From Rebecca billardiae RCC1528 (lineage: Eukaryota > Haptophyta), in contig OZ251255.1 in assembly GCA_965240325.2 (NCBI GenBank), positions 496,001-560,000 of the forward strand: a stretch of 64,000 bases of DNA, written 5' to 3'. Shown one piece after another: positions 20,995 to 32,182 of this stretch (the stretch's first letter is position 1; each line of letters starts with the position of its first letter). The position numbers and the translations under genes are program-made. Below the pieces are notes generated by a model, which was not told the origin of the DNA, made no database searches, and saw only the letters and a program-made list of their open reading frames with translations.

Positions 20995-22250
20995 CGCGTA
21001 GGGCGCTCCAAGACGCCGAGCGCCGTCGCCGAGTCCGCACTCCGCTCCGCCCGCCCGCGCCGGACTGCTCACTCACGCCCGGACGTTTGGGCAGCGGAAG
21101 CATGGCCGATGGCGGCTTGCGCGCATGCGGCGAGCATGACAGCCAGTCTCGGGTCCGGTCTGCGCCTCTGCGGTGATCTCGGCCGACAGTGGGCCAGCAT
21201 CGCGCGTGATGCCGCTCCTGCGCATGCCGCCATCCTCGTCGGCGTCTGGCGGCACTTGACGCGAGAGTGGCACTTTCATGGCACAGCGCTGTGTTGTCCG
21301 TCTTGTCAGTCATACGTGGGACGGACGAAGCTGCGTGGCAGCCCGACCCGCTGTGACGGACTACCAGCAAGATGGTAGTCCTAGCTGCCGTCGCTCGACA
21401 GTAGCGCGCGCGGTGCACTTGCCAACTTTCGGGGACGTCCAGCAGAGGTGGGCAGCTCTGCTGGACGTCCCCGACACGGTGACCGGAGCCCGCGCCGACG
21501 TCGGAGGCGGCGCATATTGAGGATGACGACGAGTAGTCAGCGTACCGACGCAGGCACCGAGGCACGGTCAGAGCCCGAGCCGCACGATCAAGATGGCGGC
21601 GGGTGCCACGGTGGCGCCCGCTAGGGACTCGCCCGGCCCGCCAACGCCCACAGACCGCCGGGGCTCGGCCGACGCCGCATGTCGCCACGTGCATGGCGCC
21701 GCAGCCTAGTGCTGCTGCCAGTAGTCACTACAGTCATTAATATTGTTTACTCGCGCCGTGGCTTAGGCTGACTTAGCCGGCCGGCGGTCCCCGCCCGGCG
21801 CAATAATGCTGATGACGAATTTATCGGCGCCGCGCCATCTCGGATGAGTTGCCGGCGACGGTCCGCGCACTGCGGGCCCCGGACTGCCGCACTGCCATGC
21901 ACTAGCTAGTAGCACGCCTACTACTACGACGAGCAGCTTGATGGTTGCATGCTGATATATGTCGATTGATGAGACGAGCGTCATCACTACTACTGAATAA
22001 TGAATATAATCTCTGAATAATACGATTATAATTAATATTTTAATAATATATCTATATATAATATTACATAACCATTACAGCAGGTTGATGACGACGACGG
22101 CATTCTGACGTCGCTCACAGAAGGCGCTGAGCACGTAGCCGTAGGCGCGCCCGTTCGGCGATCACGCGCGACAATATGTATTCATCAATGTCGGTCAGTC
22201 GTGCGGATGAAATATGACCGCGTTCCGCGGTCCTTCCGTAGAACCAACGC
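20995..22250. other. intergenic region
   Basis: No gene recognised. It contains a perfect 19-bp inverted repeat at 21429-21474 (listed separately). Composition shifts to AT-rich from about 21720, including a low-complexity AT tract at about 22000-22075. Confidence 0.6.
21429..21474. repeat. perfect 19-bp inverted repeat with 8-base loop
   Basis: Left arm TCGGGGACGTCCAGCAGAG (21429-21447), spacer GTGGGCAG, right arm the exact reverse complement (21456-21474). It lies about 435-480 bp upstream of the start of the minus-strand coiled-coil gene. It could form a stable hairpin or serve as a protein-binding palindrome. Function unknown. Confidence 0.9.
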
Positions 22251-22739
22251 AGTTAGGGGCCCGCGGTGCACCCTCCGTCGGCTGCTGAGTGCTGTCTCAG
22301 TCGGACAATCATGTGTAACAGTTCGTTCGCCTCGGAGCTGCCACCGCCACAACTCAGTTGCCGCCCACCGGGCCGGCGGGCCGAGGACTGTCGCCGGCGG
22401 GCCGCCGCGCGGGGAAGCGGCCGCCGCGGGGCGGCACGCGCGCGCAGGCAGGGCGATAGGCGCGGCGCGGCGCGGGCCGGCGCGTGCGCGCGTGCGGGCG
22501 CACAGTCTGCTTGAGGTGCTCGCGCGGCGCCATGCGCTCGACGACGGGCCGCTGGTCGCTCACTCAGCCGGTGCACCTCGTGCCGGCAGACGGAGCGAGA
22601 GCGCGCGCCACGCAGTGCTGCCCCGGCCTGCGCTACCGGCAGCCGCGCACCGAGACCGAGCGGAGCTCGGGGTGGAACGAGGCGAGCGGCGCGTCGCGCC
22701 TGCCGCCGCGCGTGCGCGCCTGCTCCACCGCCGGACCGC

Positions 22740-23475
22740 GCCGCCGTCAGCTCGCCCGCCGCCTCCTCCGCCGCGTCGGCCTCGAAGACGGCTGCGGCGG
22801 CCCGAGCCAGCGGCACGGGCTGAGCCCGTGCGCGCTGGCACCCGGCGCCGATCGCCTCGACGGCCGTCTACTCCACAGCTGGCTGCTCGAGCTGCTGCAC
22901 GGGGCGTCGCGACGAGGGCGCCACGCGCGCCCAGCGGCAGCGCGTCCGTCGCCGCGTCGCGCAGCGCGTCGAGCTCGGCGCCGCGCTTCGCCAGCTCGGC
23001 GCCCAGCGCCTCCGCACTCGCAGTTGGCGTGCGCGAGCGCCAGCGTGCGCATGCCGGAAACGGTGCTGCTGCTGGACTGCTCCGTCGCGGCGGATGTGGC
23101 GAGCGAGACGATGGAAGGGCACGCGAGCAGCGCCGCCAGCAGCGCGCCGTGATGCCGAGCGCGCCGCCGAGCACGCCGAGCGTCTCGCCCGCCTCGGCGC
23201 ACGCGGCCTAGCCCGGCGGCTCGCGCTGCGCCTCGCAGCCGCGTGCCGCGCGAGCGGGCAGGCGAGCGCATCCAGCGCGCCGGTGCCGCCGAGCGCGCCG
23301 CCGTCCGCGCCTCGTGCCCCAGCCCGAGCCGCACCGCGCGCGCGCCGGGCCGCGCGTGCTCGCTGGCCGCGGCCTCCACCTCGGCGTCACTCAGCGCACC
23401 GCAGCCTTCGCTCCTCTTGCCATGCGCGTCGGCGGGCGCCGCCGCGCCGCCCACCGGGCGCCGCCGCTTGCGCAC
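22740..23475 (-). pseudogene. possible decayed or unresolved gene, helical Ala-rich segments
   Basis: Protein-like segments occur on the minus strand in different frames: ALSDAEVEAAASEHARPG (near 23400), then LGAELAKRGAELDALRDAA (near 23000), then AAVFEADAAEEAAGEL (near 22780). No consistent splice pattern joins them, so this may be a frameshifted remnant or an unresolved multi-exon gene. No family recognised. Confidence 0.22.
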
Positions 23476-23689
23476 GAGCGCGCCCGGGTCCTCGCAGCCG
23501 CCCGGCCCGCGCGCTGCCGCGGCGGCGGCCGCGCTCGCATCGAGCGCAGCGGCGGCGAGCGGCAGCGCGCGCCGCGTAAGGCGCGGCGAGCGTGCTCAAG
23601 CTGCTCGCGTGTGCCGCGTGTGCAAAGCGGCGCGCGCTTTGCGCTCTGCTCGGCAGAGCGCTGTACGCCGTGCGGCGGCGGCGGCGCGG

Positions 23690-24336
23690 GCTGGGAGGCG
23701 CTCAAGGCGGAGGACGTGCAGACGAGCGCGCTCGCGCTGCGCGCGCTCGGCGCGTGCGCCGCCGCGGGGCGGCCGGCGGCGGAGCAGCTGCCCGCGCTGG
23801 TGGGCGCGGCAGCGGGTGCGCTGTGCGCCGCCGACACGTCCGCAGCGCGCGCCGCGCTCGGCGCCGCGCTCGGCGCGCTGCACGCCGCGGGCGCGGGCGG
23901 GCGCGCGGCGGCGTGGGCACGAGGGCTGTCCGTGCTGTGCGCGGAGCTCGGCGCCGCCGGCGCGGGCGCGTGCCACGTGGCGCTGCTCGAGCTGCCGGCG
24001 GGTGCGCAGCTGCGCGCGCTCGGCGGGCTGCTCGGCACCGCGCTGAGCGCCGCGCGCCCGCCCGCCGGCGCCACGCCGGCCGGCGCGCTCTGCGCCGTCG
24101 CGCTGTTCCGCGAGCACCTGCGCGGCGCCGCGCTGGCGGAGGCGCTGGCGCACGGCGGCGGCGCGGACGACGAGGAGGATGAGGAGACGATGAAGATGAG
24201 CAGGGCGAGGGCGGCGGACCGTGGGCCGGCACGCCACACGTCTACCGAGGATGCTCGGGCGCCGAACGCAGGCCAGCGAGAACGCATATGCCTGCGGGTT
24301 GAAGGCAAAGCTCCTTTCGCCCGCGCTCGAAAGTGA
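23690..24336 (+). CDS. hypothetical protein, C-terminal part, HEAT/ARM-like helices
   Basis: The open frame ending at 24336 reads as paired Ala/Leu helices (for example EDVQTSALALRALGACAAAG, AAAWARGLSVLCAELG, LELPAGAQLRALGGLLG), then an acidic stretch (GADDEEDEETMKM) and a basic tail. This resembles HEAT/ARM solenoids, but no specific family is recognisable. The start is undefined: the same frame is open upstream to 23314 but the sequence there is Arg/Pro-rich and does not look coding, so an upstream exon is likely. The GC-rich composition makes chance open frames common here. Confidence 0.33.
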
Positions 24337-27023
24337 AGGTTGTCTCGTTTGCTGTGTGCTGATTGGTGGTCGTCTAGATTTCTATGGGTCGTAACCAAGC
24401 CGCTGCGCGTTTTTGTCAATAGCAAAGTTGGCATGGGCGAAGAGCAAACATCATATTCATAGTAAATGCGCGTGAGTGAATCTCGGGTTTCGAGTCTCTC
24501 CGCTCGCTGCGCGCTGATTGATCGTTGTGCGTGCAGCTAACCCAAGGTTTTTAGTGACACAGGTTGGTAGGAGTTGTGTTGTGTCGATATGGAATTGTGG
24601 ACATAGAATGCTGACGATGAGCGTTTGACCAATCAACGTCTCGGAAAAAAGGACGAAACATGACTCACACGTGTGAGTACTCCCGATCACTCCGGGAGAT
24701 ATGGCCATTTCCGCCCACTGGGGTCATTATTAGGTGTAAAGTTGAGTAATTTGGCAGTCGCGCGCAAAGGTTCGTCGTTAGTAAAGTTGAGTACTTGACG
24801 AAGACTTTTTGCCAGAAGCCCTCAGCCCAGCACCCGCCCACGCGCTCGGTCCTCGTCCTATTTGGCAATATGCTATGAAGATTTACAACAAATCGCAGAT
24901 TCGTTCACCCAGATATACTGACACTGAATGCACGTCCGTCCATCGACTTGTGCGGAATGGCGTGGGCGCGCTTATTTCGTCAATCGCGTCTTGCTAATGC
25001 AGAGCAATGGGCGAATGAACCCCTCGAAAAAGCGAAACCTCACCCTCCAACAGCCCTCAAAATCGTCCCCCGTCCCCTTTTCTTTGATCAAAAGATCTTT
25101 TTGACAACGTGGTGAGGGCCCCCGGCGGGGCTCCACGCTACGCGCTCCGCCCTGCACCGCGGGCCATCATTATTATAGACAGGTTGCACGGAAAAATGAC
25201 CGCCCGCGACTGACAGATGTTACATTCCCAGTGGACGCGACCTGTCCACCCGTCTTTCGGTACATGGCGCCGTCGCCGTGCGCTCGGAAGCGGCGCGCGC
25301 TCTCGCGCGCTGCACGATGCCCGCTGTTGCGGGTGCAGCGCGCCACTCCGCGCCTCGATCGGCCTCTTCCTGCTTGAGTAGCATGTACCGAAAGTCAACC
25401 ACCCTTGAGCTCCAATCGCGACATCGCGCAGCCGCGCGGCACGTTCACGTGGCATCTGAGTCGCAGAGGGCAGCAGAGCAGGCCGTCTCAGCCTGGAAGA
25501 GTTCCAGGCCCGGTGTGAAGAGAGGTAGCAATGCAAGGTGGATACGTGCCATGCACATCGCAGTCTGGCCGCACACGACGTTCGCAGCCTACGACTCGCG
25601 CGTGCGTGCTTGCGCTCGGCCACGTCCATGCATCAGCTGTGCATGCATTGGATGGAGCGCGCGCGCGACTGGTCTTGCACATCACGTTGCGCAGCAACAG
25701 TCGCGGGAGGAGACACGCGACACTCATAGAATGCGACAACCTTGCAATGTTCATCCAGCGCGTGTTGGTGAGGGTCGAAAAGCTGGCGGCGGCTACCTCT
25801 CAATCGCTCGGTTGCACTTGATGGTGCATGCGCGCCGGCCGGAGCGCTGAAGTGTCAGAGTCGTGGCATGCTCGAGGCTCTTGGATGAGGAGATGGCCGC
25901 TACGCAGTCCGTCTATGTCGTCAGCATGAAGAACGGCATCCACGCACGACGCCTCTCGAACGCATACGTGCTTCCGCGCTGTGACACGCATCGACAAGAA
26001 CTGCTCGGCAGGCTGACGAGGCACCACGCCTCACTCACGCCCAAGAACAGCAGGGCGAGTGCTAAGGAGCGGGCGAAGGAAGCTGTCACTCGCTGCGGCA
26101 AGGACGCTCTTACTGTACGAATGGTCAGTGAGCCCTACATAGCCTTCTTTGTCTCGCGTGAGCGCAGCACCAAGGGTGAGGCGCGAGGTGTTGCGCAGAC
26201 GGTCGCACAGGCTCACGTAGACAGCTCGATGGTGATCATCGAAAGCTTCTATCGAGTGTTCAGATGCAGAGCGCGTGCGTACACCGAGCAGGAGCTGACG
26301 ACCTACATGCTATCATGCCACGCGTGGATCTCCCCGCCGGCCCACAAGTCGCTGACGACTTACTGTCGAACTCGAATGCTCGCGCGCGGCACTGCTGGCG
26401 AAGGCTGCACTCGTCGACGAGCTCGGTCCGATCATGACGGTTTGCCATACTGCGCGTGGTGACGGGCGTTGGCGGGCTCGAGGCGGATGGCGCGGGCGGT
26501 GTGAAGCAGATAGAGCCGGGCGTGTGCGCTCGCTCCGAGACGCGTCGAAGGGAGGACTGTCTCCAGCTGCCTGATGATCCTGGTCGAGAGGGTGATGCTG
26601 CTGTGGCTTTGCCGTCTCATCACGCGACGTGTGCTGGGATGATGACAGTCACTGCCGACGGCGAGGGTGTCCCGGCTGTGCTAGCTCAAGGGATGTAGCG
26701 CACGCGGACAAGTCCTGACGACACGCGCATTCAGCTAGTCATCATGCGGGGCTGCATCGACACGCGAGGCGCGCGCCACCCACGAGCGGCGAGTGGGCGG
26801 GCGCCATCCTTCAGAGGCGCCGTCTCTGAGAAATGTAACACCAAGGACAGTTTCCTGTGCAACCTGTCTATATAACTTGTATAGTCTCGAAATGAAGCGC
26901 GACGACGCGCGCGCTGTCTTGCGGGACTCGGCAGGCGGAGCCGCCTGCCGGAGCGGCCGGCGGGCCTAGTTACGCGGCGCCCGATCTCAATCTGACGAGG
27001 CCCGAGACTCGGACCCGTGACCG
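24337..27023. other. mostly intergenic, less GC-rich
   Basis: No domain recognised. A short duplicated TAAAGTTGAGTA motif lies at about 24736 and 24781, and there is one moderately long reading frame at 25863-26462 (listed separately). No RNA gene with a recognisable A/B box was seen. Confidence 0.5.
25863..26462 (+). CDS. hypothetical protein, 199 aa
   Basis: Uninterrupted reading frame in a region of moderate GC, where open frames of this size are less likely by chance. Amino-acid use is balanced (for example SMVIIESFYRVFRCRARAYT, TVRMVSEPYIAFFVSRE), unlike the Arg/Ala shadows elsewhere. No domain, signal peptide or membrane segment recognised, and no neighbour suggests a role. Confidence 0.27.
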   Translation: MACSRLLDEEMAATQSVYVVSMKNGIHARRLSNAYVLPRCDTHRQELLGRLTRHHASLTPKNSRASAKERAKEAVTRCGKDALTVRMVSEPYIAFFVSRERSTKGEARGVAQTVAQAHVDSSMVIIESFYRVFRCRARAYTEQELTTYMLSCHAWISPPAHKSLTTYCRTRMLARGTAGEGCTRRRARSDHDGLPYCAW

Positions 27024-27719
27024 TCACTTCCGCCGCGCTACGTATTTGCGAGCTTTCTCGGGGCTGACGCGCAAGCGCTGGTACTCAAGCAGCATCGTGC
27101 CCGCCTTGACAAAGGCCGCCCCGGGGTTCTCCTCCTGCAGCGCCGCGTTGTACACTTCCTCGTCCTCTGGCAGCAGGGCCGAGTGCATGCACACGCAGAT
27201 GGCGTCGTCGTCCGAGTCAGGGTCGACGGCGTCCGCGCCGCCGTTGCGGGCCATGAAGGCCAGCGTGCCCACGGTCTCGAGCGTGCAGGCCGGCGGCGCC
27301 GAGGGCGGCGGGCTGAGCCGCATGCCCGCGACGCTCACCTCCCCGTGCAGGATGGCTGCCCCCGCCACCTCCAAGCCCTTGCGCATGCTCACCTGCCCTT
27401 CCACCCGCATGCCCTTTTGCACAGTCACGTCGCCCTCGAGCGCGAGGGCCTTGGCCACGGTCACCTCGCCCTGCAGCACGATCTGGCCCTCGGTTGCGCA
27501 TGCCGGCGGCGTCAGGGAGAGCGTGCCGCTGCCGTCCGACTCGCACGACGAGGACACGCCGGTCGGCGGCTCGGCGACGGGCGGCTCTTGGTCCGGCGAC
27601 TCGGCCGGGTGGCGGAAGTGGCCGAAGAGCAGGTTGCGCGAGGGCGTCGGGCTGAAGGCGTCGAGCGTGGCCGCTGGGTCGGGCACGAGAAGAATGGGCA
27701 AGATCAGCGCGGCGATCAT
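27024..27719 (-). CDS. small secreted beta-repeat protein, copy 1
   Basis: 231 residues, single exon. A short signal peptide (MIAALILPILLVP, cleavage likely near residue 20) is followed by SRNLLFGHF (residues 27-35), a Pro/Glu/Asp linker, and at residues about 78-150 tandem strands of alternating pattern: LQGEVTVAKALALEGDVTVQ, then MRVEGQVSMRKGLEVAGAAI. These suggest a small beta-solenoid, similar in rhythm to bactofilins or trimeric-adhesin stalks. A Cys-containing acidic segment (DSDDDAICVCMHS) and a helical, basic C-terminus follow. Nearly identical to the next gene (28297-28992). The LLFGHF motif recurs in the RTX-like protein at 39.3-42.0 kb. Probably secreted or cell-surface; function unknown. 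Confidence 0.7.
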   Translation of the reverse strand: MIAALILPILLVPDPAATLDAFSPTPSRNLLFGHFRHPAESPDQEPPVAEPPTGVSSSCESDGSGTLSLTPPACATEGQIVLQGEVTVAKALALEGDVTVQKGMRVEGQVSMRKGLEVAGAAILHGEVSVAGMRLSPPPSAPPACTLETVGTLAFMARNGGADAVDPDSDDDAICVCMHSALLPEDEEVYNAALQEENPGAAFVKAGTMLLEYQRLRVSPEKARKYVARRK

Positions 27720-29000
27720 CGCTTCGTTCCTGGTCGGGGAGGGATGCGGGCGCCCTCGCGCGGTCGGAAGACGATCGAAACGGCCGTCGCCCGTCGTCCG
27801 TCCACGGAATCAGTGCTGGTCGTGAGTGGGTGATTGGCTCAAGGAGAGGGTTATTTTTAAGACCCCTTGATTGGCTGTCCAGCAAATAATAATAACGACG
27901 TGGTATGCAACGGGCAAGCGTCAGGCTCAGAGTCGAATGATGAGATGAGATCGCGCTCGCAAATCACGGCGCATTGATCGAATCCGCGCATGCAATGACC
28001 GAATCCGTCAGTTCACAGTTGGTCAGCCCGGTCGGCCGGGCGGGTCGGCGTCGAGCGCCGCGCCAGCATGGACCGGCACGGAGCCGCCCGGCGGCGGCCA
28101 CGGGCCAGTCCGGGCCGCTGCATGCGGCGCTCGGCGGGCCGGCGGCGCGCGGAGCGCCATTCAGATCACTCTGCTTCACGTCACGCCATGCGACCGAGCG
28201 CACAATGCCGAGTACTCCGGCCCGGACTGCGTGTGAAGCCGGAGCCGGAAGAAGCGCGCCTTCCGGGACCGAGGGGGGCGGCCGCCGGCTCAGTAGTCAG
28301 TTGGTCCGCCGCACATATTTTGCACGTCTCTCGGGGTGGACGCGCAAGCGCTGGTACTCAAGCAGCATCGTGCCCGCCTTGACAAAGGCCGCCCCGGGGT
28401 TCTCCTCCTGCAGCGCCGCGTTGTACACTTCCTCGTCCTCTGGCAGCAGGGCCGAGTGCATGCACACGCAGATGGCGTCGTCGTCCGAGTCAGGGTCGAC
28501 GGCGTCCGCGCCGCCGTTGCGGGCCATGAAGGCCAGCGTGCCCACGGTCTCGAGCGTGCAGGCCGGTGGCGCCGAGGGCGGCGGGCTGAGCCGCATGCCC
28601 GCGACGCTCACCTCCCCGTGCAGGATGGCTGCCCCCGCCACCTCCAAGCCCTTGCGCATGCTCACCTGCCCTTCCACCCGTATGTCCTTCTGCACAGTCA
28701 CGTCGCCCTCGAGCGCGAGGGCCTTGGCCACGGTCACCTCGCCCTGCAGCACGATCTGGCCCTCGTTCGCGCATGCCGGCGGCGTCAGGGAGAGCGTGCC
28801 GCTGCCGTCCGACTCGCACGACGAGGACACGGCGGTCGGCGGCTCGGCGACGGGCGGCTCTTGGTCCGGCGACTCGGCCGGGTGGCGGAAGTGGCCGAAG
28901 AGCAGGTTGCGCGAGGGCGTCGGGCTGAAGGCGTCGAGCCTGGCCGCTGGTTCGGGCACGAGGAGAATGGGCAAGATCAGCGCGGCGAGCATCGCTTCGG
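27036..29000. repeat. direct tandem gene duplication, units about 1.27 kb apart
   Basis: About 27040-27740 and about 28313-29012 are nearly identical (a few substitutions in about 700 bp) and in the same orientation. Identity ends near the stop codon on one side and just upstream of the start codon on the other, so each copy has its own flanks. This points to a recent local duplication or gene conversion. Confidence 0.9.
28297..28992 (-). CDS. small secreted beta-repeat protein, copy 2
   Basis: 231 residues, paralogue of the 27024-27719 gene. Start chosen at 28992 (MLAALILPILLVPEP) because it aligns exactly with the first copy; the frame is open further upstream to 29139 but that extension is not shared. 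Same layout: signal peptide, SRNLLFGHF, Pro/Glu linker, beta repeats. Differences are a handful of substitutions (for example VQKDIRVEG for VQKGMRVEG, ANEGQ for ATEGQ) plus an altered C-terminal tail (HPERRAKYVRRTN against SPEKARKYVARRK). Confidence 0.7.
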   Translation of the reverse strand: MLAALILPILLVPEPAARLDAFSPTPSRNLLFGHFRHPAESPDQEPPVAEPPTAVSSSCESDGSGTLSLTPPACANEGQIVLQGEVTVAKALALEGDVTVQKDIRVEGQVSMRKGLEVAGAAILHGEVSVAGMRLSPPPSAPPACTLETVGTLAFMARNGGADAVDPDSDDDAICVCMHSALLPEDEEVYNAALQEENPGAAFVKAGTMLLEYQRLRVHPERRAKYVRRTN

Positions 29001-29299
29001 TCCTGGTCGGGGAGGGACGCGGGCTCGGGCGGCACACAGGCGCGGCCGTCCGTCCAGCCCGCGAGACGCAAAGCGAGCGTTTCATCATTCGCCGCCACTT
29101 CGTCGCCGCCGCCCGGACACCAAAACCTGACGAGAGCAAAATAAAGCCAAATAAAACTCCGAAAAGCCGAAAAGGGGGGAATTCAAGGCCGGTTCGTAGG
29201 ATTCTAACACGGCCGTGGCTCCAGACGCGAAGCCAGCCCTGCTGCTCGGAGGGTGGTCGTCACACCCACAGGCCTCGGCCGGTCGGCTGCGCGGGCGCC

Positions 29300-30646
29300 A
29301 TGGGCGCGTGCATGAGCGCGCGCAGCGTGGTCGTGCACGTGTACACCATCATCGACGCCGAGGAGGACCCGCTCTTCGCCATGATGGCGCTACCCTTCGG
29401 CGTGACAGGTGTGTACATTACATCGGTCGTCGTCGGCGGCAAGGAGTATGTGTATGATGCGCACCGGCCGGCGCAGGCGGGCGCGCCCGCCGCGGAGGAG
29501 CGGCCCGAGGGCGCCCCCGCGCCGCCGGCCGCCGCGACCGCGCCCACGCCCGAGCGGCCGGGCGGCGTGCGCAGCTACGCGCCGCGGCCGCGAGCGCCCG
29601 CCTCCAAGCCACCGCCAGATCTTTACGGCGCGGACGCGGTGAGGGGCATGAAGGGCGTGGTGGAGATGGGGCACACGACCAAGTCGCGGAAGGAGATCGA
29701 GGCCATCCTCGCCGAGCTCCGCGCGACGTACACGGGCGAGGCGTACAACCTCGCCACCCGCAACCCCAACCACTTCAGCGCCGAGCTGTGCGCGAGGCTG
29801 GGCGCGCAGAAGCAATTTCCGCCATGGCTCAATAACGCTTCGGTGCGTGCGCTGCCGGCCGCCTGCCGCACGCGCGCGCGGAGGGGATGCGGGTCTGGCG
29901 TGCGCGCGGGGGGCGCGGGGAGGGCCTCGCACTCGCGCGCCGCGCATCCCACGCGCGCACACGCGCGCAGGCCGCTGAGACCCACCATGCACCACCCACC
30001 CACCCCGCGCGCTTAATGGCTATTGGCCTATTGCCTTGCGCGCCCGCCGCTGCTGCGCGGGGCCGCCCCGGTGCGCCGCGCGCCGTGCGCTCGACAGGCG
30101 GTGGGCCAGGCGCTGGGGCTGCCGCTGGACGCGCCCGTCTCCGAGATCGCGCGCGCGGCGACGGCCGAGGCGCAGGCGGAGCGGCGGCGCGAGCAGGAGG
30201 CGCGCAGCAGGGCGCAGCGCCAGCCGGCGCGCGGCGGCGGACCCCTGAGCTGGCTGGCGCAACGGCCGCAGCAGCAGCCGCGCGCCGCCGCGTCGGACGC
30301 GGAGGCGGAGGCGGCGAACGCGCTAGCGGTGGGCATGCTGATCGGCGGCGCGGCGGCGCTGATGGCGATCGCCGCGACCGCCGAGGCCGAGCTCGAGGCC
30401 GAGCGCCAGGGCGGGCGCGGGCCGGCAGGACAGCAGAGCCGGTTTGTTCCGATCGCCGTCGTGCCGTCAGGGCAGCGGCAGCAGCAGCAGGGGCAGCAGC
30501 CGCGGCGAGCTGCGGGCGGCGGGAATGGCGGGCTCTTCGGTGGCGGTGGGCTCTTCAGTGGGGGCGGCGGCGGAGGGGGCGCGGGCACCGCGGGTGCGCG
30601 GCAGCAGCAGCAGCCGCCACCGCGCTTCGAGGAGGTGCACGAATAA
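29300..30646 (+). CDS. DeSI/PPPDE-family protein lacking both catalytic residues (2 exons)
   Basis: 363 residues from exons 29300-29842 and 30098-30646 (phase 0, donor GTGCGTGCGC, acceptor GACAG). The fold signature follows desumoylating isopeptidase 1: VVVHVYTIID, then GVTGVYITSVVVGGKEYVY, then GVVEMGHTTKSRKEIEAIL, then YTGEAYNLATRNPNHFSAEL, then PPWLNNASAVGQALGLPL. In active family members the strand reads G-I-W/Y-H-T/S-S and the second motif NCNxFS. Here the His position is Ile40 and the Cys position is Pro156, so the Cys-His dyad is absent and the protein is predicted to be catalytically dead. A Pro/Ala insertion (residues about 55-105) interrupts the domain. The C-terminal 180 residues are Ala/Glu helix, a short hydrophobic stretch (ALAVGMLIGGAAALMAIAA), and a Gln/Gly-rich low-complexity tail. 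It may bind ubiquitin-like proteins as a pseudoenzyme. Confidence 0.8.
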
Positions 30647-31333
30647 TGTCCAGAGTGGGCGCGTCGTCGACGGTCGCGTCTCGATCCTCCGACGGCGCCG
30701 CGGCCATCGCGACCGTCAGGCATCCGAAGCGGCTCGCCGGCTGGGGGTGGGTGCTGTGGGCGATCGTCGAGCGGCTTGGTGACGAGCGATCTGTGCTGCT
30801 ACGCCCCGCCGCTCCGCTGCATGGTTCTGGCTTCGGTCAGAATCCTGATGCGAACGCGAACTACAGCGTCCGAAGTCGCGATCGCGGATCGATGCCGACC
30901 ATATCCATCAGGCATCACCAATCACCATCATTCACCATGGCGATTGCGATTGCGAAGCCGCAAACGAAACCGTGCGCGAGTCTAATAACTCTATGCCGAG
31001 CATATCAGTATACTGCTTCACCCTGAGGCCTGACAACCAGACCCACCGACACTCGTTATCGTAGCAGTGGGTAGTCACACGTTCGTCGTTCGCGCGACGA
31101 TAGCGCGTCTGCTACTACTGCTCTCGTCGTATAGTCGATCGTGCCTGTATAGTATCATCACTTAGCAGCCGAGCCAACGACACACTGTCGTCAGGCACTA
31201 GACAAGCCCTGAAGGGCTGATCGAAAGGCTCGGGCCATCAGATCGCGACCGGCCGTGATCCGTCACTGTGACTGTCGCGGCATGCATGCCTGCTGCTGCC
31301 TCAGCTCGCACTCGCGACGGGCTGCGGCGCAGC

Positions 31334-31949
31334 TCAGATGAGCAGCGGCTCGATCTCGTCACGCAGCTTCTGAATCTGCGGCTTGAGCTGCGAGCCCTCG
31401 TTCGTCGTGATCGAGCAGGCAATCACTGGCCTGCGCACGCGCACGCGGACGTGCAGACACAGTCCCAGCGGCCCGCGCGTCACGGCCAGCGCGGCACGTC
31501 GCCAAATGCCGCGTTCGCGCCCGGGGACGCGCGGGCGCGCGCGCGCGCGCGCGCACCTGGACACGCCGCACGCGCGGCCGAGCGCCTGCTTCGACGAGAC
31601 GAAGACGTACGGCACGTTCTTGTCCTCGCACAGCAGCGGAAGGTGCAGGAGAATCTCAAGAGGTTCCGCGTCAGCCGCCATGATGATGAGCTCGGAGATG
31701 CCGCGGTTGAGCGTCTTGGTCGCCTCGTTCGCGCCCTTCTTGAGCTGCTTGTAGTTCGCCGCCTGCTGCACCACGTCGAGAATCGTGACCTGCCACAGCC
31801 GCGTGCGAAGCGCGGGCATCAAGTCGGGAGGAAGCGTGTGCGCAGCCGTGCGCGCGCTCGCGCGCGCGCGCGTGGGCGGCGCGGGCGCCCACCTGCAGGT
31901 TGGCACCGGCGAGCGGGAACGCCTTGGGGTTCGGGGCCGACTCCGCCAT
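31334..31949 (-). CDS. SNU13: SNU13 / 15.5K L7Ae-family RNA-binding protein (3 exons)
   Basis: Binds the kink-turn of U4 snRNA in the spliceosomal tri-snRNP and of box C/D snoRNAs. Exons 31949-31893, 31789-31557 and 31430-31334 give 128 residues, the same length as the human protein. The product starts [19 protein letters not shown] and continues [20 protein letters not shown], then [20 protein letters not shown], then [19 protein letters not shown]; the last exon encodes [19 protein letters not shown]. The [12 protein letters not shown] and [12 protein letters not shown] motifs are near-invariant in the family. Intron 2 splits an Arg codon as AG|G with a GTGCGCGCGC donor. It is divergent from the gene at 32183. 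Confidence 0.97.
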
Positions 31950-32182
31950 CGCTGGCTTCACTGTCGTCGGGCGCGCGGGCGGTGCGAGCGCAAGGTGCGG
32001 ACGTGGACGCGGTTCGGGGACAGCTCGGGCCACGAGACCGACGACAAGGCAGCTCTTCGTGGCAGCGGGTGCGCAGGTCCGCACGATGGCTGCGCGTCAG
32101 CCGCCTGCACGAATGTCATCATGCATTTTGGTGGCCCAGCCGGAGTGAATGGACTCGTCTGCTGGGCGCAAGTTCATCCGCC
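31950..32182. promoter_or_regulatory. divergent promoter region, SNU13 / membrane protein
   Basis: 233 bp separate the start codons of SNU13 (minus) and the membrane protein at 32183 (plus). No TATA-like sequence or known motif is obvious, as expected for GC-rich housekeeping promoters. Confidence 0.35.

Noticed and set aside
22253-23211. Plus-strand Arg-rich frames (up to 336 codons)
   Set aside because: Typical high-GC shadow composition; weak coding traces are on the minus strand instead.
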